Positions 39,331-48,046 are shown, counted from the stretch's first letter. The stretch: 52,728 bases of DNA from Thalassospira profundimaris (GCF_003326755.1 NZ_JPWH01000029.1:1-52728), one strand, 5' to 3'. The notes: a model not told the origin generated them from the letters alone. Numbers and translations: made by a program.

Positions 39331-39777
39331 CGTCATGACAATTATTGTCATACTGTTTCTGCCTTTCTGCCCGCTTCGGCTGGCAGCGGGACGCATTCTC
39401 ATTGTTCAAATTTTAGATCATCGTGACGATACGTGTGTTAAACTGTTGCGTGTTTTGGGGTAAGGGGGGCTGCGGATGGCTCGGGCTTCAGGTTGATGGC
39501 GCTGGCCCGTCCGGACAGCGAATATCTTCAAGACATGGAACAGTGATTGTGCGATGAAGGTCATCCGGTTTTCGGCATTGGCCCGGGTCAGTATGTAATT
39601 TTTGATGCTGTCCTTCCGGGCAATGGGCGAAACAGCCGGTCTGGTTTTGTGTGAAACCGGGCCTTTGAGGGTGATGTGCCCTTCCGGGATATTGCATGTG
39701 CATGTGTTTCTTTTTGGGGGCCTGTATTGACGGGCTTTTATGCCTGTTGGCGATGAATTCAGGTTTTGAGGACGATT
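39331..39777. other. 447-base gap between the two PBP genes, no supported gene
   Basis: Short frames on both strands have no domain. It contains the 17-base palindrome listed separately and must hold any independent promoter of the active PBP gene. No T-run terminator was found after the first gene. Confidence 0.45.
39335..39351. promoter_or_regulatory. 17-base palindrome ATGACAAT-T-ATTGTCAT
   Basis: Perfect eight-base arms around a central T, five bases after the stop of the PBP-like gene. Looks like a dimeric repressor site, but it sits about 430 bases from the next start, and a terminator role is unlikely without a T-run. Confidence 0.4.
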
Positions 39778-41778
39778 TTGGCGAAGCGACCAACCCGTAA
39801 CAGTTCCACGACGCCCCGCCGCCGGGCACCGCGGAAAACCGCAGGACGCAGCTCTTCGCGCAGGCGCCGCGGGCAGAAAAAATCACTGGGCAGTCTTTTG
39901 CGGGCTTTTGTTCCGCGCCCGATGATGCTGGCCCGCGTCATGATGGTGTTGGCGATCTGGTCGGTGGTGCTGTGTGGCGGGCTTGTGGCCTATTACGGGT
40001 ATGATCTGACCAACAAGATCGATTTCAATGTTGCCACTCAGCGAAAACCGCTGGTGCGCATCATGAGCATTGACGGGGTTAATCTGGCCAATTACGGCGA
40101 CCGTTATGGCCGCCCGGTGGAAGTTGGTGATTTGCCCGATTATGTCGGCCAGGCCTTTGTCTCGATCGAGGATCGGCGATTTTACCAGCATTTTGGCATT
40201 GATGTGATCGGCATTGCCCGCGCCTTTGTGCAAAATATCTGGCGTGGTCGCATTGCCCAGGGGGGCAGCACCATTACCCAGCAGCTTGCCAAAAACCTGT
40301 TTTTGTCGCCCGAACGCAGCTATGGCCGCAAGGTCGAGGAAGTTTTGCTGTCCCTGTGGCTGGAGATCAAATTTACCAAACGCCAAATCCTGTCGCTGTA
40401 TCTGAATCGTATTTATTTTGGCTCTGGCGTGTATGGCATTGATGCGGCGGCCCGGCAGTATTTTGGGGTTGATCCCCGCCGTTTGTCGCTTTACCAGGCC
40501 GCAGTCCTGGCCGGTTTGCCCAAGGCACCCAGCCGCTATAACCCGCTGATCGCCCCCAGGGAGGCGGCAAAGCGGGCCAATCAGGTGATTGCCGCCATGC
40601 GCGATACCGGTGCCATTACGGCCCGGCAGGCAGATGCAAACCGTTTTGATAGCGTTACAACATCATCAGCCTCGGGCCGGGGCGGGCCGAATGTGCGCTA
40701 TTTCACCGACTGGGTTCTGGACCGTGTGACCGATTATGTCGGGTATCATGACCAGGATATGGTGGTGTATACGACCCTTGATTCCGGTTTGCAGGCCTCG
40801 GCCGAGGATGCAGTCAACCGTGTGCTGGATAGCCGGGAAGCCGACAGGCGCAAGGTTTCGCAAGGGGCACTGGTTGCCATGACACCCGACGGGTCGGTGC
40901 GGGCGATGGTGGGCGGAAAGAACTTTTTCCAAAGCCAGTATAATCGCGTCACCCAGGCCAAACGGCAGCCGGGGTCGGTGTTCAAGCTGTTTGTCTATCT
41001 GGCGGCACTTGAAGACGGCATGCGTGCCGATGACTGGATGCGCGATGAACCTTATAGCGTCAATGGCTGGAGCCCGCGCAATTTTGACCGGCAGCATCAT
41101 GGCACCCTGTCACTGCGCGATGCGGTGGCCTCGTCCAATAACGTGATTGCGGTTGAAGTGGCGATGAAAACCGGGCTTGGCCACGTTATTGATATGGCCC
41201 ACAAACTGGGGGTATCGTCGGATCTGCCTGCCGAACCCAGCCTGGCGCTGGGGACCAGTGAAGTCTCGCTTTTGGAAATGACAACTGCCTATGCCATTGT
41301 TTCGAATGGCGGATTTAATATTTATCCGCACGCGATTACCAAAATTGTCGGGCAGAATGGCGAGGTGTTGTATGAACGCGAGGGGGGCTATATGACCCGC
41401 ATTCTCAACCCGGTGACAGCCGGGGAAATGAACAATATGCTGGCCGCCGTCATGGCGAAGGGAACCGGCAAAAACGCCCTTCTGGACCGGCCGGCGGCAG
41501 GTAAAACCGGCACCACATCGGATTATCGCGATGCCTGGTTTGTCGGTTACACCGCAGACCTGGTGGCGGGTGTGTGGCTGGGTAATGATAATGGATCACC
41601 GATGGATAACGTTACGGGCGGGGGCCTGCCGGCTGAAATGTGGAAATCCTTTATGCTGCATGCCCATCAGGATTTGCCGGTGCGATCGCTGGGCAAGGCG
41701 GCCTCCATGCGGGCCATCCGTATGGGGGAGGATGATAGCTGGAAGCAATTCAATTCCGGCTTTACCGGTAAACGTTGA
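39778..41778 (+). CDS. Class A penicillin-binding protein (PBP1A-type glycosyltransferase/transpeptidase)
   Basis: 666 residues from TTG 39778, five bases after TGAGGA; an in-frame TTG at 39766 is the alternative. A very basic cytoplasmic tail (about 1-45) precedes a transmembrane helix (about 52-72). GT51 motifs are intact: EDRRFYQHFG with Glu131, GGSTITQQ, RKVEE with Glu188, and YLNRIYFG. Transpeptidase motifs are intact: Ser400-V-F-Lys403, Ser453-N-Asn455, and Lys576-Thr-Gly. It polymerises and cross-links peptidoglycan in the periplasm. It lies next to a catalytically dead paralogue. The family symbol is left open because mrcA/pbpC assignment needs phylogeny. Confidence 0.93.
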   Translation: MAKRPTRNSSTTPRRRAPRKTAGRSSSRRRRGQKKSLGSLLRAFVPRPMMLARVMMVLAIWSVVLCGGLVAYYGYDLTNKIDFNVATQRKPLVRIMSIDGVNLANYGDRYGRPVEVGDLPDYVGQAFVSIEDRRFYQHFGIDVIGIARAFVQNIWRGRIAQGGSTITQQLAKNLFLSPERSYGRKVEEVLLSLWLEIKFTKRQILSLYLNRIYFGSGVYGIDAAARQYFGVDPRRLSLYQAAVLAGLPKAPSRYNPLIAPREAAKRANQVIAAMRDTGAITARQADANRFDSVTTSSASGRGGPNVRYFTDWVLDRVTDYVGYHDQDMVVYTTLDSGLQASAEDAVNRVLDSREADRRKVSQGALVAMTPDGSVRAMVGGKNFFQSQYNRVTQAKRQPGSVFKLFVYLAALEDGMRADDWMRDEPYSVNGWSPRNFDRQHHGTLSLRDAVASSNNVIAVEVAMKTGLGHVIDMAHKLGVSSDLPAEPSLALGTSEVSLLEMTTAYAIVSNGGFNIYPHAITKIVGQNGEVLYEREGGYMTRILNPVTAGEMNNMLAAVMAKGTGKNALLDRPAAGKTGTTSDYRDAWFVGYTADLVAGVWLGNDNGSPMDNVTGGGLPAEMWKSFMLHAHQDLPVRSLGKAASMRAIRMGEDDSWKQFNSGFTGKR

Positions 41779-41825
41779 TCGCAAAAGACCATAATGGGGG
41801 GTGTTGACGCCCGATTGCGCCCCGC

Positions 41826-41863
41826 AAAAAAAGGGCCGGATGCCAATGGGAGGCAATCCGGCC
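41826..41863 (-). terminator. Rho-independent terminator of the argE-like/tct operon
   Basis: On the minus strand GGCCGGAT pairs with ATCCGGCC, with extra inner pairs, and is followed by seven T (41826-41832 as A on the plus strand). It lies 150 bases past the deacetylase stop. Confidence 0.85.
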
Positions 41864-41879
41864 AAGGGAAGGCATTGCA

Positions 41880-41906
41880 GGTTTCAGAAGGGAGTTGTCT
41901 GAAACC
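41880..41906. repeat. Perfect 9-bp inverted repeat
   Basis: GGTTTCAGA / TCTGAAACC with a nine-base spacer in the convergent region between the PBP gene and the deacetylase gene. No T-run follows on either side. Role unknown. Confidence 0.5.
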
Positions 41907-42012
41907 CGTAGGAAGGCCTTGACGGTGCATTAATCCGAGGGGGCACGCGGGGAGAAGTGCGTGAGATCAGATTAACGGGGTGTCACATCATCAAAGCCCT
42001 GTTCAGGTGGTT

Positions 42013-43188
42013 TTAGGCAACCGCCTGATCACCCAGCTTTTTCAGAAAAGCCAGGCATTCGTCGAGCTGGGAGATCTCGACAAATTCGTTGCGTTTGTGG
42101 GCTTGCGCGATCGAGCCGGGACCACAGATGATCGAGGGAATATTACCCTGCTTTTCAAAGATCCCGCCTTCGGAACCATAGGAAACCTTGCCCGAAACCT
42201 CGTCGATGATGTTGCGCACAAAGGCGAAGCTTTCGGCCCCGGTGCAATCGCCCATGCCGGGATAATGAAAGATTTCTTCCCATTCAAAGCCGGTATCGGC
42301 TTCGCGGGCTTTCATTTCGGTTTCGAGCGTTTCGGTGACACGCGTCTTGATCTGTTCGATCACGCTGGCGGCATCGTGGTCGGGCAGATGGCGAATTTCA
42401 AAGGTGAATTCGCAGCAATCCGGTGTCACATTGGTGGCCGTCCCGCCGGAAATGGTGGTGGTCAGCATGGTGCTGTGTGGCACGGTGAAATCGGGGTCAA
42501 ACGGACCATTGGTTTCAAATTCGCGTGCGACATCGGAAATCATGGCAATGGCGCGCGAGGCATATTCAATGGCATTGACGTGATGTGGCGCAAAGGACGA
42601 ATGCCCGGCGGTGCCTGTCACGGTCACGCGCATGGAATATTTGCCCTTTTGGCCGTTAATCACCTTCATTTCGGTTGGCTCGCCAATGACGGCCAAACGC
42701 GGCGGATGATCGATTTTTGCCAGATGATCTACCATGCTGCCAACACCCAGACACCCGACTTCCTCGTCATAGGACAGGCAAATATGAAACGGAATCGCCA
42801 GATCCTGTTTGACCAGGTCGGGCACGGTGGCCAGCACACAGGCGGCAAAGCCTTTCATGTCGGCCGTGCCACGGCCAAACAGTTTGCCGTCGCGCTCTGT
42901 CATGTCAAAGGCGGGGCTGATCCAGCCCTTTTCCAGGGCAGGCACCACATCGGTATGGCCGGAAAGAACAATACCGGGCACGTCCTTGGGCCCAATGGTG
43001 GCCAGCAGATTGGCCTTTTCGCCTGTTTCATCATAAAACAGGGTCGTTTCGATATCGTATTGTGCCAGGTAATCCTGCACATACCGGATCAGGCCGAGAT
43101 TCGAGTTTTTGCTGGTCGTGTCAAACGCCACCAGTTTGCCAAGAATATCAATGGCAAGATGCAGGCGGGACATGTTTGTTTGTGTCAT
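42013..43188 (-). CDS. argE: M20-family deacetylase, ArgE-type (acetylornithine deacetylase-like)
   Basis: 391 residues. Zinc-binding and catalytic motifs: VLSGHTDVVPA with His and Asp, GRGTADMKGF with the bridging Asp, LSYDEEVGCLG with the general-base Glu pair, VIGEPTEMK, and the dimer-domain GTAGHSS. The C-terminal metal His is in SIAQAHKRNEF. Close to ArgE, which frees ornithine from N-acetylornithine. In this genome it follows tctA by only 25 bases, so an alternative is deacylation of an imported N-acyl amino acid rather than arginine synthesis. The Shine-Dalgarno is weak, consistent with translational coupling. Confidence 0.88.
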   Translation of the reverse strand: MTQTNMSRLHLAIDILGKLVAFDTTSKNSNLGLIRYVQDYLAQYDIETTLFYDETGEKANLLATIGPKDVPGIVLSGHTDVVPALEKGWISPAFDMTERDGKLFGRGTADMKGFAACVLATVPDLVKQDLAIPFHICLSYDEEVGCLGVGSMVDHLAKIDHPPRLAVIGEPTEMKVINGQKGKYSMRVTVTGTAGHSSFAPHHVNAIEYASRAIAMISDVAREFETNGPFDPDFTVPHSTMLTTTISGGTATNVTPDCCEFTFEIRHLPDHDAASVIEQIKTRVTETLETEMKAREADTGFEWEEIFHYPGMGDCTGAESFAFVRNIIDEVSGKVSYGSEGGIFEKQGNIPSIICGPGSIAQAHKRNEFVEISQLDECLAFLKKLGDQAVA

Positions 43189-43213
43189 TTTTTTCAGCTT
43201 CTTGTGTCTCGAA

Positions 43214-44704
43214 TTAATTGGTGGCGCGGCTTGTGCTGCGCCATTTTTGCCATTCGCGGCGAATGGTCAGGGCCACGAACAGAATGGTCAGGGCAAAGAA
43301 ACCCCATGAAATCCAGGACTGGAAGAACACGCCAATATCCCCGCGCGAAATCGCCAGCGACCGGCGCATATTGTCTTCAAACATCGGGCCGAGGATGAAG
43401 GCGATCAGGAAGGGGGCGGCCGGGATGTTCAGCACCATCATGACAAAGCCGACAATCCCCATCACCAGCAGCACCGCGACGTCAAACGGGCTGGATGCCA
43501 CCGAATAAATGCCAAACACACACAGAATGACGATGCAGGGCAGCAGCAATTGCTGGGGAATGCGCGAGATCTTGGCAAAGCCAAAAGCAGTGAGAGTGCC
43601 CGCGACAAACAGGAAGGCCGAGCTAAACAGCATGCCGATAAACAGCGAATAAACCTCGCCGATATTGTTCTGGAATAACATCGGGCCGGGGGTCAGGCCG
43701 TGGATCATGAAGGCACCAAGCATCACACCCGTAATCACATCGCCCGGCACACCAAGGGCCAGAAGCGGGATCATGGTGGCACCACAGCAGCCGTTATTGG
43801 CTGATTCCGATGCGGCAATGCCTTCCAGCTCGCCTTCGCCAAAGCGGTCGCCGTTTTTCGAGGTCCGGCGCGCTTCGCTATAGGAAAAGAAGGCGGCAGT
43901 GGACGGGCCAATACCGGGTATGGCCCCCAGGATCACACCAATAAAGCTGCCGCGGATGATGGATTTTATGCTGCCTTGAAATTCCTTGAAGCTCAGGCGG
44001 TTATCGCCCAGTTTCATGGCCTGGGTGTCTTCCTCGGGCCGGAAAACCGCCAGTTTGATCATTTCGGGCAGGGCAAACAGGCCAATCAGAACCGGCACAA
44101 CGCCAAGGCCGCTTTTCATGTCTTCGGTTACGGCAAAACGGAACGAGCCATACATGTCCTCGCCAACCGTTGCCAGCAGCAGGCCAAGGCAGGCCGAAAT
44201 AATACCCAGCAACAGCGAACGCCCGGAAATACTGGCAACGATGGTCAGCGAAAAGGCCATCAGCATGAAATATTCCGGCGGACCAACCCGCAGGGCAAAC
44301 ATTGCCAGTGGCGCTGCCAGAAAGATCAGCGAAATGTTGGAAATAAAGTCGCCAATGCAGCTTGAGACCAGCGCCATGTTCAGCGCCTTGCCACCTTTGC
44401 CAGCGCGGGCCAGTGGATAACCGTCCAGCACGGTACAGGCCGCCGATGCGGTGCCGGGTGTTTTGATCAGGATCGCCGAAATCGAGCCGCCATAGGTTGA
44501 GCCTTTGTACAGCGCAACCAGCAGCAGAAGGCTTGTGACCGGTGGCAGATAAAAGGTAAAGGGCAGTGCGAGGGTAACAGCCATTGTCCCGGTCATGCCG
44601 GGGATGGCACCGATAATGACCCCACCCCAGATCCCGGCAGCCATTGCAACAAAATTGGGCAGTGTTGCGACGGCGAAAAAAGCGCCTAGCAATTCATTCC
44701 ACAT
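43214..44704 (-). CDS. tctA: Tripartite tricarboxylate transporter large membrane subunit (TctA family)
   Basis: 496 residues, about twelve hydrophobic helices. The two conserved family repeats are present: GVIIGAIPGMTGTMAVTLALP early and GVILGAIPGIGPSTAAFFSYSEARR in the second half, along with YKGSTYGGSISAILIKTPGTA and ESANNGCCGATMIPLLALGVPGD. Forms the transport pathway with TctB and receives substrate from the periplasmic TctC. Solute is usually a carboxylate; not determined here. Confidence 0.94.
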   Translation of the reverse strand: MWNELLGAFFAVATLPNFVAMAAGIWGGVIIGAIPGMTGTMAVTLALPFTFYLPPVTSLLLLVALYKGSTYGGSISAILIKTPGTASAACTVLDGYPLARAGKGGKALNMALVSSCIGDFISNISLIFLAAPLAMFALRVGPPEYFMLMAFSLTIVASISGRSLLLGIISACLGLLLATVGEDMYGSFRFAVTEDMKSGLGVVPVLIGLFALPEMIKLAVFRPEEDTQAMKLGDNRLSFKEFQGSIKSIIRGSFIGVILGAIPGIGPSTAAFFSYSEARRTSKNGDRFGEGELEGIAASESANNGCCGATMIPLLALGVPGDVITGVMLGAFMIHGLTPGPMLFQNNIGEVYSLFIGMLFSSAFLFVAGTLTAFGFAKISRIPQQLLLPCIVILCVFGIYSVASSPFDVAVLLVMGIVGFVMMVLNIPAAPFLIAFILGPMFEDNMRRSLAISRGDIGVFFQSWISWGFFALTILFVALTIRREWQKWRSTSRATN

Positions 44705-44717
44705 GGTTATTTTCTCG

Positions 44718-45242
44718 TCAGATCAGGTGCAGCAGACGGGCAAGGGAAAACCATTTGCCGTGCGGGAAGGGGGTGTGGGTGATTTCGGTGAAAATCACAT
44801 AAAGAAAAATCGGGAAAAGCAGGGTCAGGCCGATCATCCATGCCCGTTTGGAAAAATCACCGGTCATGATGAACAGGAAGGCCAGCAATGCCATTGTCGC
44901 CGTCAGAAAGCCGATTTTGGGCATCAGATAGACAAAAATCGCAAAACCGAGGCCCATCCAGATAAAGCGGTAAATGAAAACGCGATTGGCGCGCAAATAG
45001 GCCCCAACGGAAAGAACTTTTTTGCCCGATTGGCGGCGCATTTTCGGCACCGCCAGTACCAGGGCCATCACCCCCATGACAAGGCCGACCCAGCCAATAA
45101 CGCGGGGCCACATGTCAGGGGGTGGGGCAAACCCCGGAATAAAAGACGGAACCCGAACATAAACCGGGATCAAAACAAACAGAACAAGGGCAAAAAATGC
45201 CGTCGCCACCAGTCCGGTGTAAAAATCGCGGTTCGGGGTCAT
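44718..45242 (-). CDS. tctB: Tripartite tricarboxylate transporter small membrane subunit (TctB family)
   Basis: 174 residues from ATG 45242 (GAGGCGG just upstream; a start at 45257 has poor spacing). Four hydrophobic helices, with PPPDMWPRVIGWVGLVMG after the first, a TctB hallmark. A basic loop (KMRRQSGKK) separates the halves. Ends 13 bases before tctA. Needed with TctA for transport. Confidence 0.9.
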   Translation of the reverse strand: MTPNRDFYTGLVATAFFALVLFVLIPVYVRVPSFIPGFAPPPDMWPRVIGWVGLVMGVMALVLAVPKMRRQSGKKVLSVGAYLRANRVFIYRFIWMGLGFAIFVYLMPKIGFLTATMALLAFLFIMTGDFSKRAWMIGLTLLFPIFLYVIFTEITHTPFPHGKWFSLARLLHLI

Positions 45243-45277
45243 GGTTCCGCCTCGCATCCTAAAAACGGGGTGAAATC

Positions 45278-46273
45278 TTACTGGATATAGCCAAATTTCT
45301 TGGCCAGACCGTGATACAGGTCGTATTGCGACTTGACGAAAGCCGACGGGTCTTCATCACCGATAACCGAGATGGAACCGCGTTTTGCTGCCAGATCAAG
45401 CCACTGTTCGTTGGTGGCAACCTTGCCCAGAATGTCTTTCCATTTGGCAACGACATTTTCCGGCAGGCCTTTGGGGGCGTAAAGGCCGCTCCAGCCGCCA
45501 ACCTGGGCTGCGGTGGCGTAACCCAGTTCCTTTGCGGTCGGAACGTCGGGCAGGTCCGCCATGCGTTTGGGCGCATAAACCATCAGGGCCCGCATTTTGC
45601 CAGCCTGGATATGGGGCATCAGCGAACCGGCCGAAATGGCAAGGAAATCAACATGGTTGCCCAGAAGGGCTGCTGCCAGGGCGCCGCCGCCTTTATACGG
45701 CACCAGGGTGGATGCGCTTAACGGGTCAAGACCGGCATCCGACAGCAGGGCCTGGACCGAGAAACCGTCAATCGCGGTCGGGCCGGAGGCAGCATAGGTG
45801 GTGCCACCATTGCTTTCCTTGATCTTGGCGATCAGGTCATCAACCGTTTTGATGTCGGATTCGGCATTAACAGCCAGGATCATCGGGGTGGCTTCGAGAA
45901 TACCAAGGAAGGTGTAGTCATCCCAGCCAACCGGGCTGTCGGTGTAAACCGCCGGATAAAGGGCCATGCCTACGCGCGAGAGCAGCAGGGTGTATCCATC
46001 CGGGTCGGATTCGGTGACAAAGCGGGCGCCGTTCATGCCGCCATTGCCGGTTTTGTTGACCACAACGATGGGCTGGCCATCAGTGTAGTTGCGTGCGGTT
46101 TCTGCCAGCGCACGACCAGCCAGGTCCGATGCCCCGCCGGCCCCATAAGGCACGACCAGGGTAATGGCTTTGTCAGGATAGGAGTCTGCCTGTGCCGATG
46201 ATGCAAAGGCTGTTGCAGCTGCAAGGGCTGCAACACCCAATGCAGCTTTCTTCAGATGACGAAACATTTTCAT
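45278..46273 (-). CDS. tctC: Tripartite tricarboxylate transporter substrate-binding protein (Bug/TctC family)
   Basis: 331 residues with a clear signal peptide (MKMFRHLKKAALGVAALAAATAFASSAQA-D; cleavage near residue 29), exporting it to the periplasm. Bug-type features: YPDKAITLVVPYGAGGASDLAGRALAE at the mature start and a phosphate-like loop GRALAE; GYTLLLSRVG; YKGGGALAAALLGNHVDF. AGGGAG lies before the ATG. Captures the solute and passes it to TctAB. First gene of the tctC-tctB-tctA-argE transcript. Bug proteins bind many carboxylates, so the ligand cannot be named. Confidence 0.93.
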   Translation of the reverse strand: MKMFRHLKKAALGVAALAAATAFASSAQADSYPDKAITLVVPYGAGGASDLAGRALAETARNYTDGQPIVVVNKTGNGGMNGARFVTESDPDGYTLLLSRVGMALYPAVYTDSPVGWDDYTFLGILEATPMILAVNAESDIKTVDDLIAKIKESNGGTTYAASGPTAIDGFSVQALLSDAGLDPLSASTLVPYKGGGALAAALLGNHVDFLAISAGSLMPHIQAGKMRALMVYAPKRMADLPDVPTAKELGYATAAQVGGWSGLYAPKGLPENVVAKWKDILGKVATNEQWLDLAAKRGSISVIGDEDPSAFVKSQYDLYHGLAKKFGYIQ

Positions 46274-46368
46274 GTCTCCCTGTTGATGGTGGCGTTATTG
46301 CCGGGTCGATACTTCTTGTTTTGTGTCTGAAAGATGGCAAACTATAACTAGATAAGCAAAAATTTAAT

Positions 46369-46395
46369 TTCAGTATTACTTATGTAAATACTGAA
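46369..46395. promoter_or_regulatory. Perfect 9-bp inverted repeat, LysR-type operator
   Basis: TTCAGTATT (46369-46377) and AATACTGAA (46387-46395) with a nine-base AT-rich spacer. It lies between tctC and the divergent lysR gene, 20 bases before the latter's ATG, where an autoregulatory LysR site is expected. Half-sites fit the T-N11-A rule. Confidence 0.72.
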
Positions 46396-46415
46396 CGAAA
46401 GTGGGGGATGCCACC

Positions 46416-47321
46416 ATGAATTTGCGCGAGCTTGAAAGCTTCAATGCTTTCATGACCTATGGCACCGTCAGCAAAGCCGCCGAGGCGATGAATATCAGTC
46501 AGCCGATGGTTAGCCGTATGCTGGCAAACCTTGAAAAATCAGTGGGTTTTGCCCTGTTTATCCGCAAGCGCAACCAGCTTGTGGCGACCGAGGAAGCCGT
46601 GCAATTCCATTACACGGTCCTGCGCACCCTGAATGGCTTTCGCGATCTTGAAAGCAGTGCGCGTGCCATTGCCAACCAGCAGCTCGGCAGCATTCGCATC
46701 GCCGCCCAGCCGATATATGTTGATACCTATCTTCTCGATGTTATTGCGAAATTCAAGGCACAACATCCCAATGTTGCGATCAGTATTACCGATTCGGGCA
46801 TGGAGGGGGTTTTGGAAATGGTAACACGGCGTGATTGTGACCTGGGCATTGGCATTACGCTTGATCTGATGGACCGGGACGTTGCCATGACTCCCCTTGC
46901 GCAATGCCGGGCGGTGTGCCTGGTCCCGCGCGATCACCGGCTGGCCGGGTTTGAAACCATCGATATTGACCTTTTGCGCGGTGAAAAATTTGTTGAACTG
47001 ACCATTGGCAGCCCGCTGCGCACCAAGGTGGATTATATTTTCCAAATCGCCGGGCGATTGCGCCACATTGCGGTCGAGGCCCGCACGGTGCGCACCATTT
47101 CCCGGTTGGTGGAACGCGGTGTGGGCATCGCGATCAGCGATCCGTTTGCGGCCCTGCTGGTTGATCAGGACCGGGTTGTCGCCCGGCCCCTGACCCCGGA
47201 AATTTCCTGGGATGTGGCCCTGTTTCATGCCAATCGGGAACTATCAAACGTGCAGCGCAGCTTTTTGGCCTTTTTGCAGGCGGAAATTCCGCATTTGCGG
47301 GCCGAAGGCTGCGTTTTGTAA
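46416..47321 (+). CDS. LysR-family regulator of the tct cluster
   Basis: 301 residues from ATG 46416 (GGGGGA upstream; the GTG at 46401 is less likely). LysR HTH: MNLRELESFNAFMTYGTVSKAAEAMNISQPMVSRMLANLEKSVGFALF. The effector domain has the usual sequence (GSIRIAAQPIYVDTYLLDVIAKFKAQHP; SISRLVERGVGIAISDPFAA-like region). Divergent from tctC with a perfect palindrome between, so it probably activates the transporter in response to its solute. Confidence 0.92.
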   Translation: MNLRELESFNAFMTYGTVSKAAEAMNISQPMVSRMLANLEKSVGFALFIRKRNQLVATEEAVQFHYTVLRTLNGFRDLESSARAIANQQLGSIRIAAQPIYVDTYLLDVIAKFKAQHPNVAISITDSGMEGVLEMVTRRDCDLGIGITLDLMDRDVAMTPLAQCRAVCLVPRDHRLAGFETIDIDLLRGEKFVELTIGSPLRTKVDYIFQIAGRLRHIAVEARTVRTISRLVERGVGIAISDPFAALLVDQDRVVARPLTPEISWDVALFHANRELSNVQRSFLAFLQAEIPHLRAEGCVL

Positions 47322-47347
47322 CTGAAGGCTGAAGGCGGCGTTCTGCC

Positions 47348-47980
47348 CTATGCCTTGCGATCAAATGCCAGTTTGGCGGCCAGGGTTAAAAACACACAGC
47401 CGGTAAAAATCTGAAAGGCCCGGGTGATTTTGGCAGATCGGGACAGAAATTGCCCCAATTGCCCGGCAAAGCCCCCGACCAGACAATTGATAATGGTGCC
47501 GCCGATATTGAGGATCAGACCCAGGATCAGAAATTGCAGCAACACGGACCCGCGTGCCGGATCAACAAATTGCGGCAGAAAGGCCAGCACAAAGACAATG
47601 ATTTTCGGGTTGAGCAGATTAACGATAATGCCGTCCCGCCATGCGCGCAAGGCCGTCCCGCGCCGGGTTTCGGTGGCAGAAAGTTTTTCGGCTTTACTGC
47701 GAAAGGCCTGGATTGCCAGCCACACCAGATAGGATATGCCCGCCCAGCGTAAAACCTGAAAGGCGACAGGATGGGCGGCGAGCAAGGCCGCCAACCCGAG
47801 ACCGGCCAGAAGTGTGTGAATAAGCGCCCCTGTCGAAATGCCAAAACTGGCCGCCAGCCCCGCCCGCGGCCCGGATTTGATGCCCTGGCCCAGGCAAAAC
47901 AGCATGTCATTGCCCGGCGTCATGTTTAGGGCCAGCGCCGTTGGCACAAAAATCAGCAATGTTTCATAGGGAATGATCAT
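47348..47980 (-). CDS. LysE/RhtB-family amino acid exporter
   Basis: 210 residues, about six hydrophobic helices. The family motif appears as ALALNMTPGNDMLFCLGQGIKSGPRAGLAASFGISTGALIHT at the start, then LLNPKIIVFVLAFLPQFVDP in the middle. Exports amino acids or homoserine-lactone-like compounds. Convergent with the lysR gene (26 bases apart), so it is not in the tct operon. Confidence 0.9.
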   Translation of the reverse strand: MIIPYETLLIFVPTALALNMTPGNDMLFCLGQGIKSGPRAGLAASFGISTGALIHTLLAGLGLAALLAAHPVAFQVLRWAGISYLVWLAIQAFRSKAEKLSATETRRGTALRAWRDGIIVNLLNPKIIVFVLAFLPQFVDPARGSVLLQFLILGLILNIGGTIINCLVGGFAGQLGQFLSRSAKITRAFQIFTGCVFLTLAAKLAFDRKA

Positions 47981-48011
47981 GGGGGCACCTATTTCGATGG
48001 CTTTGATTTGG

Positions 48012-48046
48012 TGCCTTGATCATGGCGCTGGCCCATGATCAAGGCA
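48012..48046. repeat. Perfect 14-bp inverted repeat
   Basis: TGCCTTGATCATGG / CCATGATCAAGGCA with a seven-base spacer, between the LysE gene start and the metallopeptidase stop. On the plus strand it is followed, after eight bases, by a T-run (48052-48057). It may be an operator for the LysE gene or a terminator stem. Confidence 0.55.

Noticed and set aside
41980..43398. 472-codon plus-strand frame over the M20 deacetylase
   Set aside because: The minus-strand deacetylase has all zinc ligands; the plus frame reads as His/Gly/Arg-rich noise.
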